Shown here one piece after another: positions 1 through 9,438 of a stretch of DNA of 64,000 nt. The notes beneath the pieces are model-generated. The model saw only the letters and a program-made list of their open reading frames with translations, was not told where the DNA came from and searched no databases. Within the stretch, counting starts at the first letter, position 1, and every line of letters begins with the position of its first letter. The stretch comes from Nitzschia sp. pyKryTriq1 (taxonomy: Eukaryota; Bacillariophyta; Bacillariophyceae; Bacillariales; Bacillariaceae), in assembly GCA_956465555.1 (NCBI GenBank), contig OY101121.1, forward strand, positions 954,722 through 1,018,721. The letters run 5' to 3'. The translations under genes were made by a program, and so were the position numbers.

Positions 1-1906
1 CAAGTTCGGTATCCATGGTTCCCCTGACAATGATTGACCCCCGGAATTGCGAAGACTGTTCATTCCAGAATGTATCTGTAAGATCCGGATTGGTCTGACA
101 GGTAATCAAGATCGCATCCTCGATGGAACCCGCAGCAGGAAGCTCCCCAGAGTTTTCTCCCTCGCCTTGTGTAATATTTAGCTGCAACCCCAGGCGCTTC
201 AAATCTTTAACCGTGTTCTTATTCTCTCGTCCGTCGAACGATGCTGAAACTCTCATGATACGGATTGGAACTGGGGATTTATTTTGCAAGGCGATGCTTG
301 CCGAAGCGGGCGGACTTGCAGAGGATAAAAATCGAAAATTCAGTTCATCTGGCGTTGCTTTCAGAAGTGAACTGGATGGTTCCGGAGGCAAGGTCTCAGC
401 CAAAGTGCTAACTGGTGCCACTGGTTCAATCTTGCCGGAGGGTTTCGGTGTGTCTTTCTCAACGAATCGCTCAAGCGAAATGAACAATGTCTCGATATCA
501 GTTCGGATCTGTAGAAACCCGAGGCTTTGTTCGGGATTCCCAGAGTCTATCCAGTTCGACATTTCTTCCAGGTAACTACCCGCAATCGGATCTTCGTCAA
601 CTCCATTGGGTGCTGTACACACTGTCGCTATGTAGTTGTCCACCGAGTCAGCTGGAACGTACATCGGTCCTTCCTCTGTCCACTCTCGAACCACTTGGGA
701 CGGGTGCTGCGGGATCACCAACAAGTCAGGGGCCAAGAGTAGTTTGGCAGGATCAAATTCAACGCTCATCAGGTCGGGACGTGATACCAGAATCTCGGAA
801 ACCTCCAAATCCATCTCCAAGGAAGGGTTGTTGACATAAATATCGTAACAGTCTTTTGCAGGGTCTGCTCGTCTCGAGAGGCGGGTCCTGACGCTCTTGT
901 TGGTTTGTTGGTGGTAAAAAGTGACAGAATTCAGAAACACGGTACCATCCGAATCGATGCCCGACGAGGCTGCCGGCGTAGCGTTGCTGCTGCTCTCAGG
1001 GCGGTTATTATTTGCTTTTTCAGATTCAGTTGGGGGTCTCGAATGATGAAATCGAATAACATCAGGAATGGCGTAAGGATTTTGGCGCACACTGCTGGCG
1101 GAGATTGGCACTTGAAGTACCCCCCGAGATGAGTCGACCACAATGCTAGTCCTCACTTCGAATTCATCCCCAGCCGGTAACGAAGATGCCTCCAGATTGC
1201 TTCGTCTCCTCGATAGTGGAGAACCAGGTTCGTATAAACTTTTGTGCTTATCAAAGGATGCCATTACAGTGCCTCCCACCAAATCAATCAAGTCCGCTCT
1301 CGACGCCGAAGTGATCACTGGAAGTGATGATGCCTCACTCGATACAATGTAATTGTCGTGTGCCAAGTCCGGATATCGTGGAAGAAATGTCACAGGTACA
1401 ATCGCCACCTGACCAGGACCCAGAGATAAACTTCCCGATGGAAGACGAGAAACATGGAGCTGCTGAGGAATATTTTCCCAACTTGAGTTTGCAATCTCTC
1501 CAGATACAGATCGAATCAAAATCGTCTCCTCTGGCGCCGTTTGAATAGAGTGAATCATAATGTTTTCAGTGGTATGCTGTATTGAGGTAGTAAAAGAGGG
1601 GCAAGGGAGATTAGAAATCAATCAAACAATCATATCCAAGGAAATGGTTCATCTGTCTATCATCGGAGACTTCCGACTTCAGGGATTCATATGCTAAATA
1701 ATTCGACGAGAAAAACTCACCGTATTTAAGAGTTCAATCTGGCTGAAAGTGTGGTGACAGGACGAGACTCCTCTCAAGGTGTCCTTGCGAATGGAAACTC
1801 TCAATCGAACATTGTCGCTTCCGCTACGATCCTTGGCCAGCACGGTGAGTGCTAAACCGAAGTAGCACAACACCAGCGGCCAGGCAAGCAGCCTGAAACG
1901 CTTCAT
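1..1906 (-). CDS. TMEM131-like protein, N-terminal part (2 exons, runs off left edge)
   Basis: Exon 1 is 1721-1906 (62 codons). A GTGAGT donor opens a 144-nt intron (1577-1720), and exon 2 (1-1576) stays open for 525 codons to the window edge. Residues 1-24 form a signal peptide (MKRFRLLAWPLVLCYFGLAL). The mature part carries immunoglobulin-like segments of the TMEM131/PapD-like type: GQVAIVPVTFLPRYP (about 117-131), GVLQVPISASSVRQNPY (about 214-230) and GFLQIRTDIETLFISLER. These match the pattern of the TMEM131 N-terminal region (a first ASH-like domain, then GxLxxPVxxxGxxNPY). Family members are single-pass ER/Golgi proteins that in animals help collagen export; a role in secretory cargo handling here is inference. 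The start at 1906 is chosen because it places the signal peptide at the N terminus. The C-terminal part and membrane anchor are outside the window. Confidence 0.75.
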
Positions 1907-2429
1907 CTTGATGGTTTTTAAATGATGCCGCAAATGTGCGGGCAAAAACAAGGACTAATTACCCGTAGACTAGATTTTCTACTTGCGCGGCTGGGACCTT
2001 GCTGGGACCAAAGAAAAGGATTTGGGACCGAGCGAACCTGCGCGCGAGACATATTGGTCCGATTAGTCATACTTCGGCCGTTGAATGAATGAGAATGTAT
2101 GATACTCGGATGTGCGCACACTATTGCGGTCATCAGTCATCACGGACGTTCTCTGCTCTCTGCGCGACGACGACTCCTCATCACTGGTACCGGTACCACT
2201 GCCCCCCTACAAGAGTACCTTTCGGTACCTGGTACTGTAGTCGTCTCTTTCATTTCATGCTTTTCCACCTTCCTAACAAAACACAACTACAGCCACCTTG
2301 CTATGGTAACTGACTGACCAAGGTGCCAACCACAGTAGTACACCTCTACTGATATTCGATATTAATATTGTTTTGATTTTGTGACTGGTTCTGGCTTGTG
2401 TCGGAGGCGGTCTCCCAAAAGCCGAAGTG
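1907..2429. promoter_or_regulatory. Divergent intergenic region
   Basis: This gene-free stretch separates two divergently transcribed genes, so it must hold both promoters. It contains a short GGTACC-rich palindromic tract near 2187-2235 and an AT-rich segment near 2350-2375. No specific promoter element could be assigned. Confidence 0.4.
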
Positions 2430-4859
2430 ATGAGTCGCTTGACGAGGCTTTTCGGTAAGAAGCGAAGAGACGATCCGGATAGTGACGCCGAACCGGATGA
2501 TGGAGTTTTAAGTGACACTGCTGATTTCGAGGAGTCCTCGAATGAGGATGGCAGTGTAGAACCTTCCGCCCAAGACTGGGACAATTGGAGTGTCAACGAA
2601 GATATGATGTCACGACTACAAGATCACGAGAAGCAAGGTGTTCGTCCTTTGAGCGACAAGGCGGGCGGCCACATGGAGCGCCCAGGCATGGCGGGAAGAG
2701 CCAAGAGCATGTCAGATTTAGGGGATTTTAAATCGAAAGACGATAAGAAGAAAAAGAAGAAGAAGAAACCCAGAAAAAGCGATGAATCGTCTACCAAGGA
2801 AAAGAAGAGTAAGTCGTCGCGACGCCGCGCATCAGGCGGAGACTCATTATCGGCAATAGAATCAGAGCTCGGTTCCTTTATCGCATCGTCAGGTGGAACC
2901 ATCAAATCATCGAGTAGGCGGCGATTAAAGGGTGCAGATGACTCAACCATTGGCTCAAAGAAAGAAAAGAAAAAGAAGCGCAAAAGTAGCAAGACGGATG
3001 ACGGAGAGGCCTCCTTTGGATCTCTTAATTCTTCGAAATTAAGCATGAGTGAGTCCAGTAGTCTGACTCACAGCCCAAGAGCTTCGCGACACCGGAGCCG
3101 AAGTCGAGCACGAAGCAAGAGCCAAACAGGAAGCAAGAGTGGCGGTGAAGCACGAAGCAAGAGTGAAGTACGTAGCAAAAGCCGAACACGGAGCAAAAGC
3201 CGAACGACGCGATCAAGTACGGGTAGCAAAATTCACGAAAGCTCGAAAAGAGATCTGATGGGTACGAAGGAAAAGAAAAGCGAAAGTTCGAAAAGAGATC
3301 TGACGGGCACGAAGGAAAGGAAGAGCGAAAGTTCGAAAAGAGACCTATTGGGCACCAAGGAAAAGAGGAAGCTCAGGTCCTCCAAAAGGGAGGAGAGCTC
3401 CCTGGGGGGTAATACTGCTGATCTCAGTATGGAATTGGGTACAGGATTGATGCTACCATCGATATCCACTGGTGGAGGGGGTTCAGACGAAGCCATGCGT
3501 CAGGAAATCCTTCGCCTCCACCAGTTACTTTCGGATGCCCTGCAGAAAGTAGCCTCCCAGTCCGCCGAACAGATCCAAGACAAGGACTTGTTCTTGAAAG
3601 TATCGACGGACTTGTCCAAGGTCCAATCAGAATTTGAAGCTGTACGGAGGGAGAGAGATGACTTGACGAAGAAATTGGAAGAAAAAGACAAGAACATTGA
3701 AAAATGCGTCAGCCAGATCGATACTTTGACCGCAAAACTCGAACGTCAACGTGCCGATCAAGCTCTGATGGAGGCGGACCTGCAGCAATCGGAAGCTGAC
3801 GTCGATAAGCTCTTGATCAAAATAGAAGATCTTGAACGTTATGGTGAGGGCTCGGGGTCCGTGACAGATGATACGCTAAGAAGCGAGTTGAAGGAAACCA
3901 AGTTATTACTGGTCGACAGAAAGAAGGAAGTCGAAAATCATAAGTCAAAAATTGAGCACCTCGAAACTGAGATCGAGGATCAAAAGGCGAGAATATTAGA
4001 CCTCGAAAATGAACTCGAACAGGCTGCGACGGTGAATAAGCTGGAAGTCGCAGAGCTCGAGCAAGAGAAGAAGGGCCTGCAAGGAAGACTCAAGGGAGAA
4101 CGACTGGAGCTTTCCTCCAGACTCTCTCAACAAGATGAGACTATCGCCTCATTGGAGCAAGAGCTTGCTCGATACAAAGGAAACAGCGAGTTTGAAGAGA
4201 TTGCGGTTGTGCGTGCGCAGTTTCAGGAGACAAGAGCTGAGTTCGACGAGGCGACGAAAAATCTACAAGTCGCCCAGAACATGCTGACCAAGGCAAAGGC
4301 GGAGAAGGAAGATCTACTGGAAAGAAACAACAACTTGAACGCGGACGTAAAGCGCTTGGAGAAGAGCGTACATGAATTGACTAAAAAATCCAACGATCTT
4401 GGAGAGAAGGTTCTCAAGTGGACCGAACAAACGTACGAGTGGAAGGGTAGGGCGGAAACGGCCGAAAAGAAGCTCGCAGCACTTGCCGACGGCAGTGAGG
4501 TTGTTTCAGATGCAGGCTCCAATGATGAGGCTCCACAGGGTCTATTCTTGCAAGCAATCATGGACAAGCAAGAAAGTTCGAAAAGAGCAAGTGCTGGTCG
4601 ATGGAGCATTTTCTCCAAGCCTGCACAAGGCGATGAGGATGCCACCGTAGAAGAGATTCGAATCAAGGGTCTCGAGGAGCAAAATGCGACTCTATCGAAT
4701 AAGACCACGGAGCTTCAGAGCGACCTTGTGAAGATGCAGACGTCTCACAAAGATGAAATCTACAAGAAGCAGAAACAGATTCTGCAACTCGAAAGCGAAA
4801 ATGAAGCTCTCAAACTCAAGAATCAAGCGTTGGAAGAAGTCTGCCAAACGTATGATTAA
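2430..4859 (+). CDS. Lysine-rich coiled-coil protein A
   Basis: A single exon encodes 809 aa. The ATG at 2430 is used; the codon just before it is GTG. The N-terminal third is disordered and basic: an acidic stretch, runs of lysine (about residues 105-115), an SR-like segment of RSKS/RSRS units (about 215-265), and three 15-residue repeats of the form ESSKRDLxGTKEKKS (about 270-315). From about residue 350 onward the protein is a long heptad-rich coiled coil. Near the C terminus are TYEWKGRAETAEKKL and, after an acidic linker, QGLFLQAIMDK; the same pair occurs in the coiled-coil protein at 37791-38876. There is no signal peptide or membrane segment. Function is not recognised. A cytoskeletal or scaffold role would fit a long coiled coil but is inference. 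Confidence 0.8.
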   Translation: MSRLTRLFGKKRRDDPDSDAEPDDGVLSDTADFEESSNEDGSVEPSAQDWDNWSVNEDMMSRLQDHEKQGVRPLSDKAGGHMERPGMAGRAKSMSDLGDFKSKDDKKKKKKKKPRKSDESSTKEKKSKSSRRRASGGDSLSAIESELGSFIASSGGTIKSSSRRRLKGADDSTIGSKKEKKKKRKSSKTDDGEASFGSLNSSKLSMSESSSLTHSPRASRHRSRSRARSKSQTGSKSGGEARSKSEVRSKSRTRSKSRTTRSSTGSKIHESSKRDLMGTKEKKSESSKRDLTGTKERKSESSKRDLLGTKEKRKLRSSKREESSLGGNTADLSMELGTGLMLPSISTGGGGSDEAMRQEILRLHQLLSDALQKVASQSAEQIQDKDLFLKVSTDLSKVQSEFEAVRRERDDLTKKLEEKDKNIEKCVSQIDTLTAKLERQRADQALMEADLQQSEADVDKLLIKIEDLERYGEGSGSVTDDTLRSELKETKLLLVDRKKEVENHKSKIEHLETEIEDQKARILDLENELEQAATVNKLEVAELEQEKKGLQGRLKGERLELSSRLSQQDETIASLEQELARYKGNSEFEEIAVVRAQFQETRAEFDEATKNLQVAQNMLTKAKAEKEDLLERNNNLNADVKRLEKSVHELTKKSNDLGEKVLKWTEQTYEWKGRAETAEKKLAALADGSEVVSDAGSNDEAPQGLFLQAIMDKQESSKRASAGRWSIFSKPAQGDEDATVEEIRIKGLEEQNATLSNKTTELQSDLVKMQTSHKDEIYKKQKQILQLESENEALKLKNQALEEVCQTYD
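3233..3376 (+). repeat. 45-nt coding tandem repeat
   Basis: Three near-identical 45-nt units encode ESSKRDLxGTKEKKS-type repeats inside coiled-coil protein A. A shortened copy of the same motif (ESSKRASAG) appears again near 4571, over 1 kb downstream in the same gene. Confidence 0.8.
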
Positions 4860-5987
4860 TCTAGCTTCAAAACTGGGTGTTGCTTTTATGAATGGAATCC
4901 AGCGGAACATTGCTATGGCGCTAGTCGACTTTTTCTGCCAGTGTAGGGACCCTACTGTGTAGGTGGAAGGTAAATAAGCGGAGAATTTAGCGCTAGAGCT
5001 CTCTCTACTAGAGCTTTAGAGACTACTTGAGCAGAGGACGATCCAGCTACTCTACTACTAGACTACTAGAGAGTAGAGGTGAAGAAGAATCAATCATCGC
5101 ATCTTCATTCGTCACCGATCATCATCATCGCATACCTACGATGACTCATTGGAGTACAATGCGAAAATCGGAAAGCGAGACAGAACTGGTATGTACCACC
5201 ACGGTGGTGGCTGTACCAGGGGTACCACAGGTCTACTCTACTACGTATGTAGTCTACCCCCTCTGGCATGTACAAATAACCAGGTAATGAGCCTAGCTAC
5301 AGGGCTAGTAATGTAGTTGCAAACGACGTTAGAATATTAGTGTGAGATGTTAGAATGATCTCCTTTTGGTTTGAGATGATTGAGGATGAAGTTGCAATTT
5401 CATCCAATGATTCTTCAACACCCACTACTTCAAATGTCGCTAGAGCGTCCGTAGTTCTAGTACTTTGAGTCAGGTATCTTTCAATCCCTTACGTCAGTAC
5501 CTCAACGGTCTCAACGGACGGTCTGTCCTTTCATCGGTGAATGGGTTTCGAATCATCGGATTTTTCTTACACTCCCTAATTCCGATGTGGCACAAATGAG
5601 GTTTCATTCTTTAAGTAATGATCGGCAGGCGCGCAAAAGCCGGCATATGGCCCTAAATGAATGGCCCGCCCCCTCAAGGGCCAGGACTGCACACTATTGT
5701 GTAGCGGTATGGCATACGGGTTCCTTTCGTGCTGGTATTACTCGGAACATTTTCCCAATAATGCCTGCAAATAAGATACCGGTATACACATCTCCTTCTC
5801 TCTTCCATATCTTTTCGCGGCGACGCCGCCTCGGCAGAGACACCGCTTACCGCTCACTGGTTCTCGTCCAACACACCGTACCATTGTGTTTGCTCTACTG
5901 TTCTTCTCTCTCTGTGAAGGAAAGAGAGAGTAAGTGCAGTGCCAGAACGTACAAGTCATCGATTTGAGGTTTTGAACATTCTTCAAG
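4860..5987. other. Gene-free spacer between coiled-coil genes A and B
   Basis: No supported gene. It holds dense CTACTAGAG-type palindromic tracts (about 4990-5080), a GGTACCACAG/CTACTACGTATG tract (about 5190-5260), and pyrimidine-rich DNA (about 5790-5925) upstream of the next start codon. Short ORFs here have no family features. Confidence 0.5.
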
Positions 5988-8126
5988 ATGTTTCGCAAGC
6001 TCATGCCCGTGGCGAAGAAGCCATGGGCCAAGGACGTCAAGAAGCAACCAGTGGAACCCGAGTTGACATCCGATGGATTCACTGCAGCGGAGGATGCAGT
6101 GGGCGACGAGGAAGAAGAGGAGGACTATGAGTACTATGATGATGACTTCTTTCATCACAGCCAAAATGGGTTGGGTGGTACTTCCAAAATGATGTCTACA
6201 CGGTTCTCTAGCATTGCGGATCTCAAACAGGCATCGTTGTATTTTGACTATAAACTGTCCAATCGGAACTTGGACGCTTCAGGAGGGCATTCTCCAAAGG
6301 CGAAGAAGGCTCCGCGAATGAGCACTGGGATCGTGCCCACTCCAATGCCTGAGCTCCCTTCTACGACAAATAATACCCGTGCAGGAACCAGCACCGAACG
6401 AGAATCTAGGCCCAGAGACCACCCAAGAGGAAAGGGAAAAGCTGGCGCGCGAAAAAAGAGGTTCAATTCCATCCTGGACGATATTTCCACTAAGGAAACT
6501 ATAATTCAAGAGGAGGGCGAAGAGGAAGATTCGGACGAGGACAGTGCTGTGCGAATGGTGAAGGTGCGATCTCTCAGTCCCGAACGGAAAATGCCTGCAC
6601 CAACCGAGCTAGTGTCTTCCGCTCCCGCCGGAAGCCGTCGTAGTCAACTTGTCAAACGAAATAGTTGGACTTCATCGAGAGATTTGAAGGAACCAGAGCC
6701 CCAAAAGCCGGGTGCAAAGAAAAAGAAAGGCACAAAGGGGAAGAAAAAGAAGAAAGAGGGCTCCAGTGACGACCCGACCTCTCCGACTGTGAAGAAGAAG
6801 AAGAAGAAAAAGTTGGCTTGTGATGATTCCTCGGCAACGTCTACCAAAAGTAGTGGGAGCTCTACAAAACGAGGAAAAAGCCCCAAGCCCGCCAGGAGAA
6901 GTTTGCAACGAAGCAACAGTTGGACATCATCCCGAGGTTTGGATACAAGCAAATCCGACAATACAGAGACAACATCTCCACGCAAAAAAAGTGCCTCAGA
7001 GGAGCTACGTGACATCATCAATGCACCAAAGTTCAGGAGCAAAGCCAAGAGTATCCTTCATGGAGTGCATATCATGGAGCAGCTGAAGAAAACGGCAGGC
7101 TTTTGCACTTCCATGGCACATCTCACGAAGAAAAAAGATTTTGATAAAATGGATAAAGATGAAATCGAACAATTACAGCAGCAGCTCTCGGAGACCTTGG
7201 CGCAGGTTGAGCAGCTCACCCTCGAGCAGGAAAAGGCTATGGAATTGATGTCGGCTTCGTCAACCGAAGTAGACGAGCTGAAGATGATGTTGTACGAGTC
7301 TGCCAAGGAAAACAACGAGTTGCATAACCGACTCGAACTGATCCAATCGGAAATGGAGGACGGCCAAGGTGAAATAGAGCGTTACAAGCAAAATTTTGAG
7401 ACGGTGCTGGAAGAAAAGGATGCACTTGCTGATGAACTTAATCAGATTCAAGTAGAGTTGCGGACCTTACGGTCTCAAATGAAGCGAGCGGAAGCAAGGG
7501 CTTCTGTTGCCTCGGCTGGACCGATGAGGAATGTTTCAGTTATTAGTGTTCCCCAAAACGATGCCTTTGAGAAGGAAATCCTCGTCCAGGAACAAGCCGA
7601 ACTACTAGAGGAAAAGGACAAGAAGATTGAAGAGCTAGAAAAGCGCATTGTGGACGGGGGTGGAGAAGATGCCCAGAGAGCTACCCGTCTGTTCGAAGAG
7701 CTCGAAGCATTGAAGAAGGAACACAAGAAAGCACAGCTTGAATCATCGGTGCAGCTGGCGAAGAAGGATGCAATCATCACGAAGCTTCAAAACAGCACGG
7801 AGCAGGAAGCATCGAAGAGACAAACATTGATTTATTCTAAGACCGAGCTGGAGATGGAACTAAAGAATCTGAAAGTACAGCTAGCACTTGCGGAGCAGGA
7901 GGCGGAGAAATCAGCTTTCTTGCGTGAACAGATCAAAGAACTAGAGACGCGGGTCTTGGATGCCGAGACTGTCGAGAAAGGGCTTCAAGCTGCCATCGAC
8001 AAGTGGACTGACAAGACATTCGAATGGAGAGAAAAGGCCGAGGCCCTGGAAGCGGAGCTGCTGGCGTTGAAGGGGGGCGCGAACGGTGCGGAGAATCAGC
8101 CAAAACAAGCCTGGGGTATTTTCTAG
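5988..8126 (+). CDS. Lysine-rich coiled-coil protein B
   Basis: A single exon encodes 712 aa. The ATG at 5988 follows an AAG context and is the first good start after a pyrimidine-rich leader. Architecture parallels the upstream gene: an acidic, tyrosine-rich N terminus (EEEEEDYEYYDDDFF), then a disordered basic region with lysine runs (KKKKGTKGKKKKK, about 243-255, and KKKKKKK, about 269-275). Two copies of a short motif, RSQLVKRNSWTSSRDL and RSLQRSNSWTSSRGL, resemble 14-3-3 or kinase target sites (RxxSWTSSR); this is inference. Residues from about 360 to the end form a coiled coil that finishes KWTDKTFEWREKAEALEAEL, close to KWTEQTYEWKGRAETAEKKL in protein A. It ends WGIF. Function is unknown. 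It is probably a tandem relative of protein A. Confidence 0.8.
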   Translation: MFRKLMPVAKKPWAKDVKKQPVEPELTSDGFTAAEDAVGDEEEEEDYEYYDDDFFHHSQNGLGGTSKMMSTRFSSIADLKQASLYFDYKLSNRNLDASGGHSPKAKKAPRMSTGIVPTPMPELPSTTNNTRAGTSTERESRPRDHPRGKGKAGARKKRFNSILDDISTKETIIQEEGEEEDSDEDSAVRMVKVRSLSPERKMPAPTELVSSAPAGSRRSQLVKRNSWTSSRDLKEPEPQKPGAKKKKGTKGKKKKKEGSSDDPTSPTVKKKKKKKLACDDSSATSTKSSGSSTKRGKSPKPARRSLQRSNSWTSSRGLDTSKSDNTETTSPRKKSASEELRDIINAPKFRSKAKSILHGVHIMEQLKKTAGFCTSMAHLTKKKDFDKMDKDEIEQLQQQLSETLAQVEQLTLEQEKAMELMSASSTEVDELKMMLYESAKENNELHNRLELIQSEMEDGQGEIERYKQNFETVLEEKDALADELNQIQVELRTLRSQMKRAEARASVASAGPMRNVSVISVPQNDAFEKEILVQEQAELLEEKDKKIEELEKRIVDGGGEDAQRATRLFEELEALKKEHKKAQLESSVQLAKKDAIITKLQNSTEQEASKRQTLIYSKTELEMELKNLKVQLALAEQEAEKSAFLREQIKELETRVLDAETVEKGLQAAIDKWTDKTFEWREKAEALEAELLALKGGANGAENQPKQAWGIF

Positions 8127-8581
8127 GACGTTTGTGTGCCTTTAGTAGTTGTTGATTTGTTATACTCTACCTTTATGGAGAGACTAGGCTCCTAGTAGAG
8201 TACTGTACGAGGTATAGAGCGTAAATGATGATAATAATGGATAACTAATTTATTGTCTTTCATGTTGGCTTTACAAAGAAAATAACCAAACTGAAACATA
8301 CAGCCTTCTCGCCTTGTTTTATGCCACTTACCATCAAACAACGTGATAGTAGCTGGTGCATAAGTGTATTCAAACCGACGCCTGCGTTCACTACTACATA
8401 CTCCTACTCCTCTACTTCTGGTATCGTAGTACGCAGAGCTGCATCTCTATGAGTCTGGTAGTAGACTCTATCGAATAGAGCTAGCAGTAGAGTATCCTTC
8501 CCATGGTACTGTAGTCTGTTGGTACTTTACGGTACTCGTCGAGAAGGGAGTAGTCGTCTACACTTATAACAAGAGAGTAGC

Positions 8582-8755
8582 TAAATTAGATAGACTGTGC
8601 ACTTTTTCGCTGCGTTATGATATGTACTACTCCTCTACTATAGTCTACCTGTACTACTCCTCTCTACCTGCTCCATATGCTCTCTTGAGTACTCTCTACT
8701 ACTGGTAGTAGAGTATATCGTAAAGCAGCGAAAAAGTGCACTGCTGCCTAATTTA
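8582..8755. mobile_element. MITE-like inverted repeat
   Basis: A perfect 17-bp inverted repeat (GTGCACTTTTTCGCTGC at 8597-8613; GCAGCGAAAAAGTGCAC at 8725-8741) sits inside a second pair of 8-bp arms (TAAATTAG at 8582-8589; CTAATTTA at 8748-8755). Spacing between inner and outer arms is 7 nt and 6 nt. The GATAT next to the inner arm is also mirrored. The interior is non-coding and made of CTACT tracts. No target duplication is clear. A related sequence lies at 39136-39159. A small non-autonomous element or a hairpin-forming repeat both fit. Confidence 0.5.
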
Positions 8756-8959
8756 CCTATACTACCTTGACTGATGGAGCAATATGAATACCAATACTCG
8801 TAAAGAAGAAGAATCATCATGATCATCATCTTCTCCTCTCTGTCTATCTGTCTACGTTGTATCTGTCTATCTGTCTGTCTATCTACTCTCTACTCTCTAC
8901 TAGTAGCTCTCTACTCTCTACTCTAGTAGAGTAGAGAGTAGAGTAGAGTAGAGTAGAGG

Positions 8960-8960
<1 letters not shown>

Positions 8961-9044
<84 letters not shown>
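8961..9044. repeat. (ATCT)21 microsatellite
   Basis: About 21 uninterrupted tandem copies of ATCT lie between coiled-coil gene B and the AKR-like gene. Shorter imperfect CTGT/ATCT runs flank it on both sides (8860-8885 and 9080-9105). Confidence 0.95.
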
Positions 9045-9045
<1 letters not shown>

Positions 9046-9438
9046 CCAGTCCGAACTTGTAGTACACGTACTGTACCGGTATCTATCTATCTGCTGTCTG
9101 CTGTCTGAACGCACGAATTATTCTTGCCTTTCCGTCGCTCGCGCGCGCGTTCGTGCGTTGCGTTGATTTGTTTGGTGGGGGGTCGTTCACCGCCTGTCCG
9201 AAATACAGGTAAGCGGCGCCAAAAAATGGGGATGTGATGATGATGGCAGATGGAAGATCGAAGTTCGAAGGAAGGAATAAGGAGTATTCGTACATAACAT
9301 TATACATTATTACATATTTCTCCGCTTTGCCATTTTCCCCTCTGTTTCGTTTCAATTCATATCCCATCCTACCAGTATTGACTAGGACTGCCTTCCAGTC
9401 CATTCGGCGTCGTCCCTTTTGGCTTTTTGAAGCGTCCA

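Larger units (their letters stand above)
8127..9438. other. Repeat-rich gene-free region
   Basis: No gene is seen. The stretch holds a MITE-like inverted repeat (8582-8755), several TACTACTC/GAGTAGTA and CTCTACTAGTAGAG tracts, and an uninterrupted ATCT microsatellite (8961-9044). The region just upstream of the next gene (9100-9438) has no repeats and probably holds its promoter. Confidence 0.6.

Noticed and set aside
2430-8126. Silaffin-like (biosilica) identity for the Lys/Ser-rich coiled-coil proteins
   Set aside because: There is no signal peptide, and a long coiled coil is unlike silaffins.
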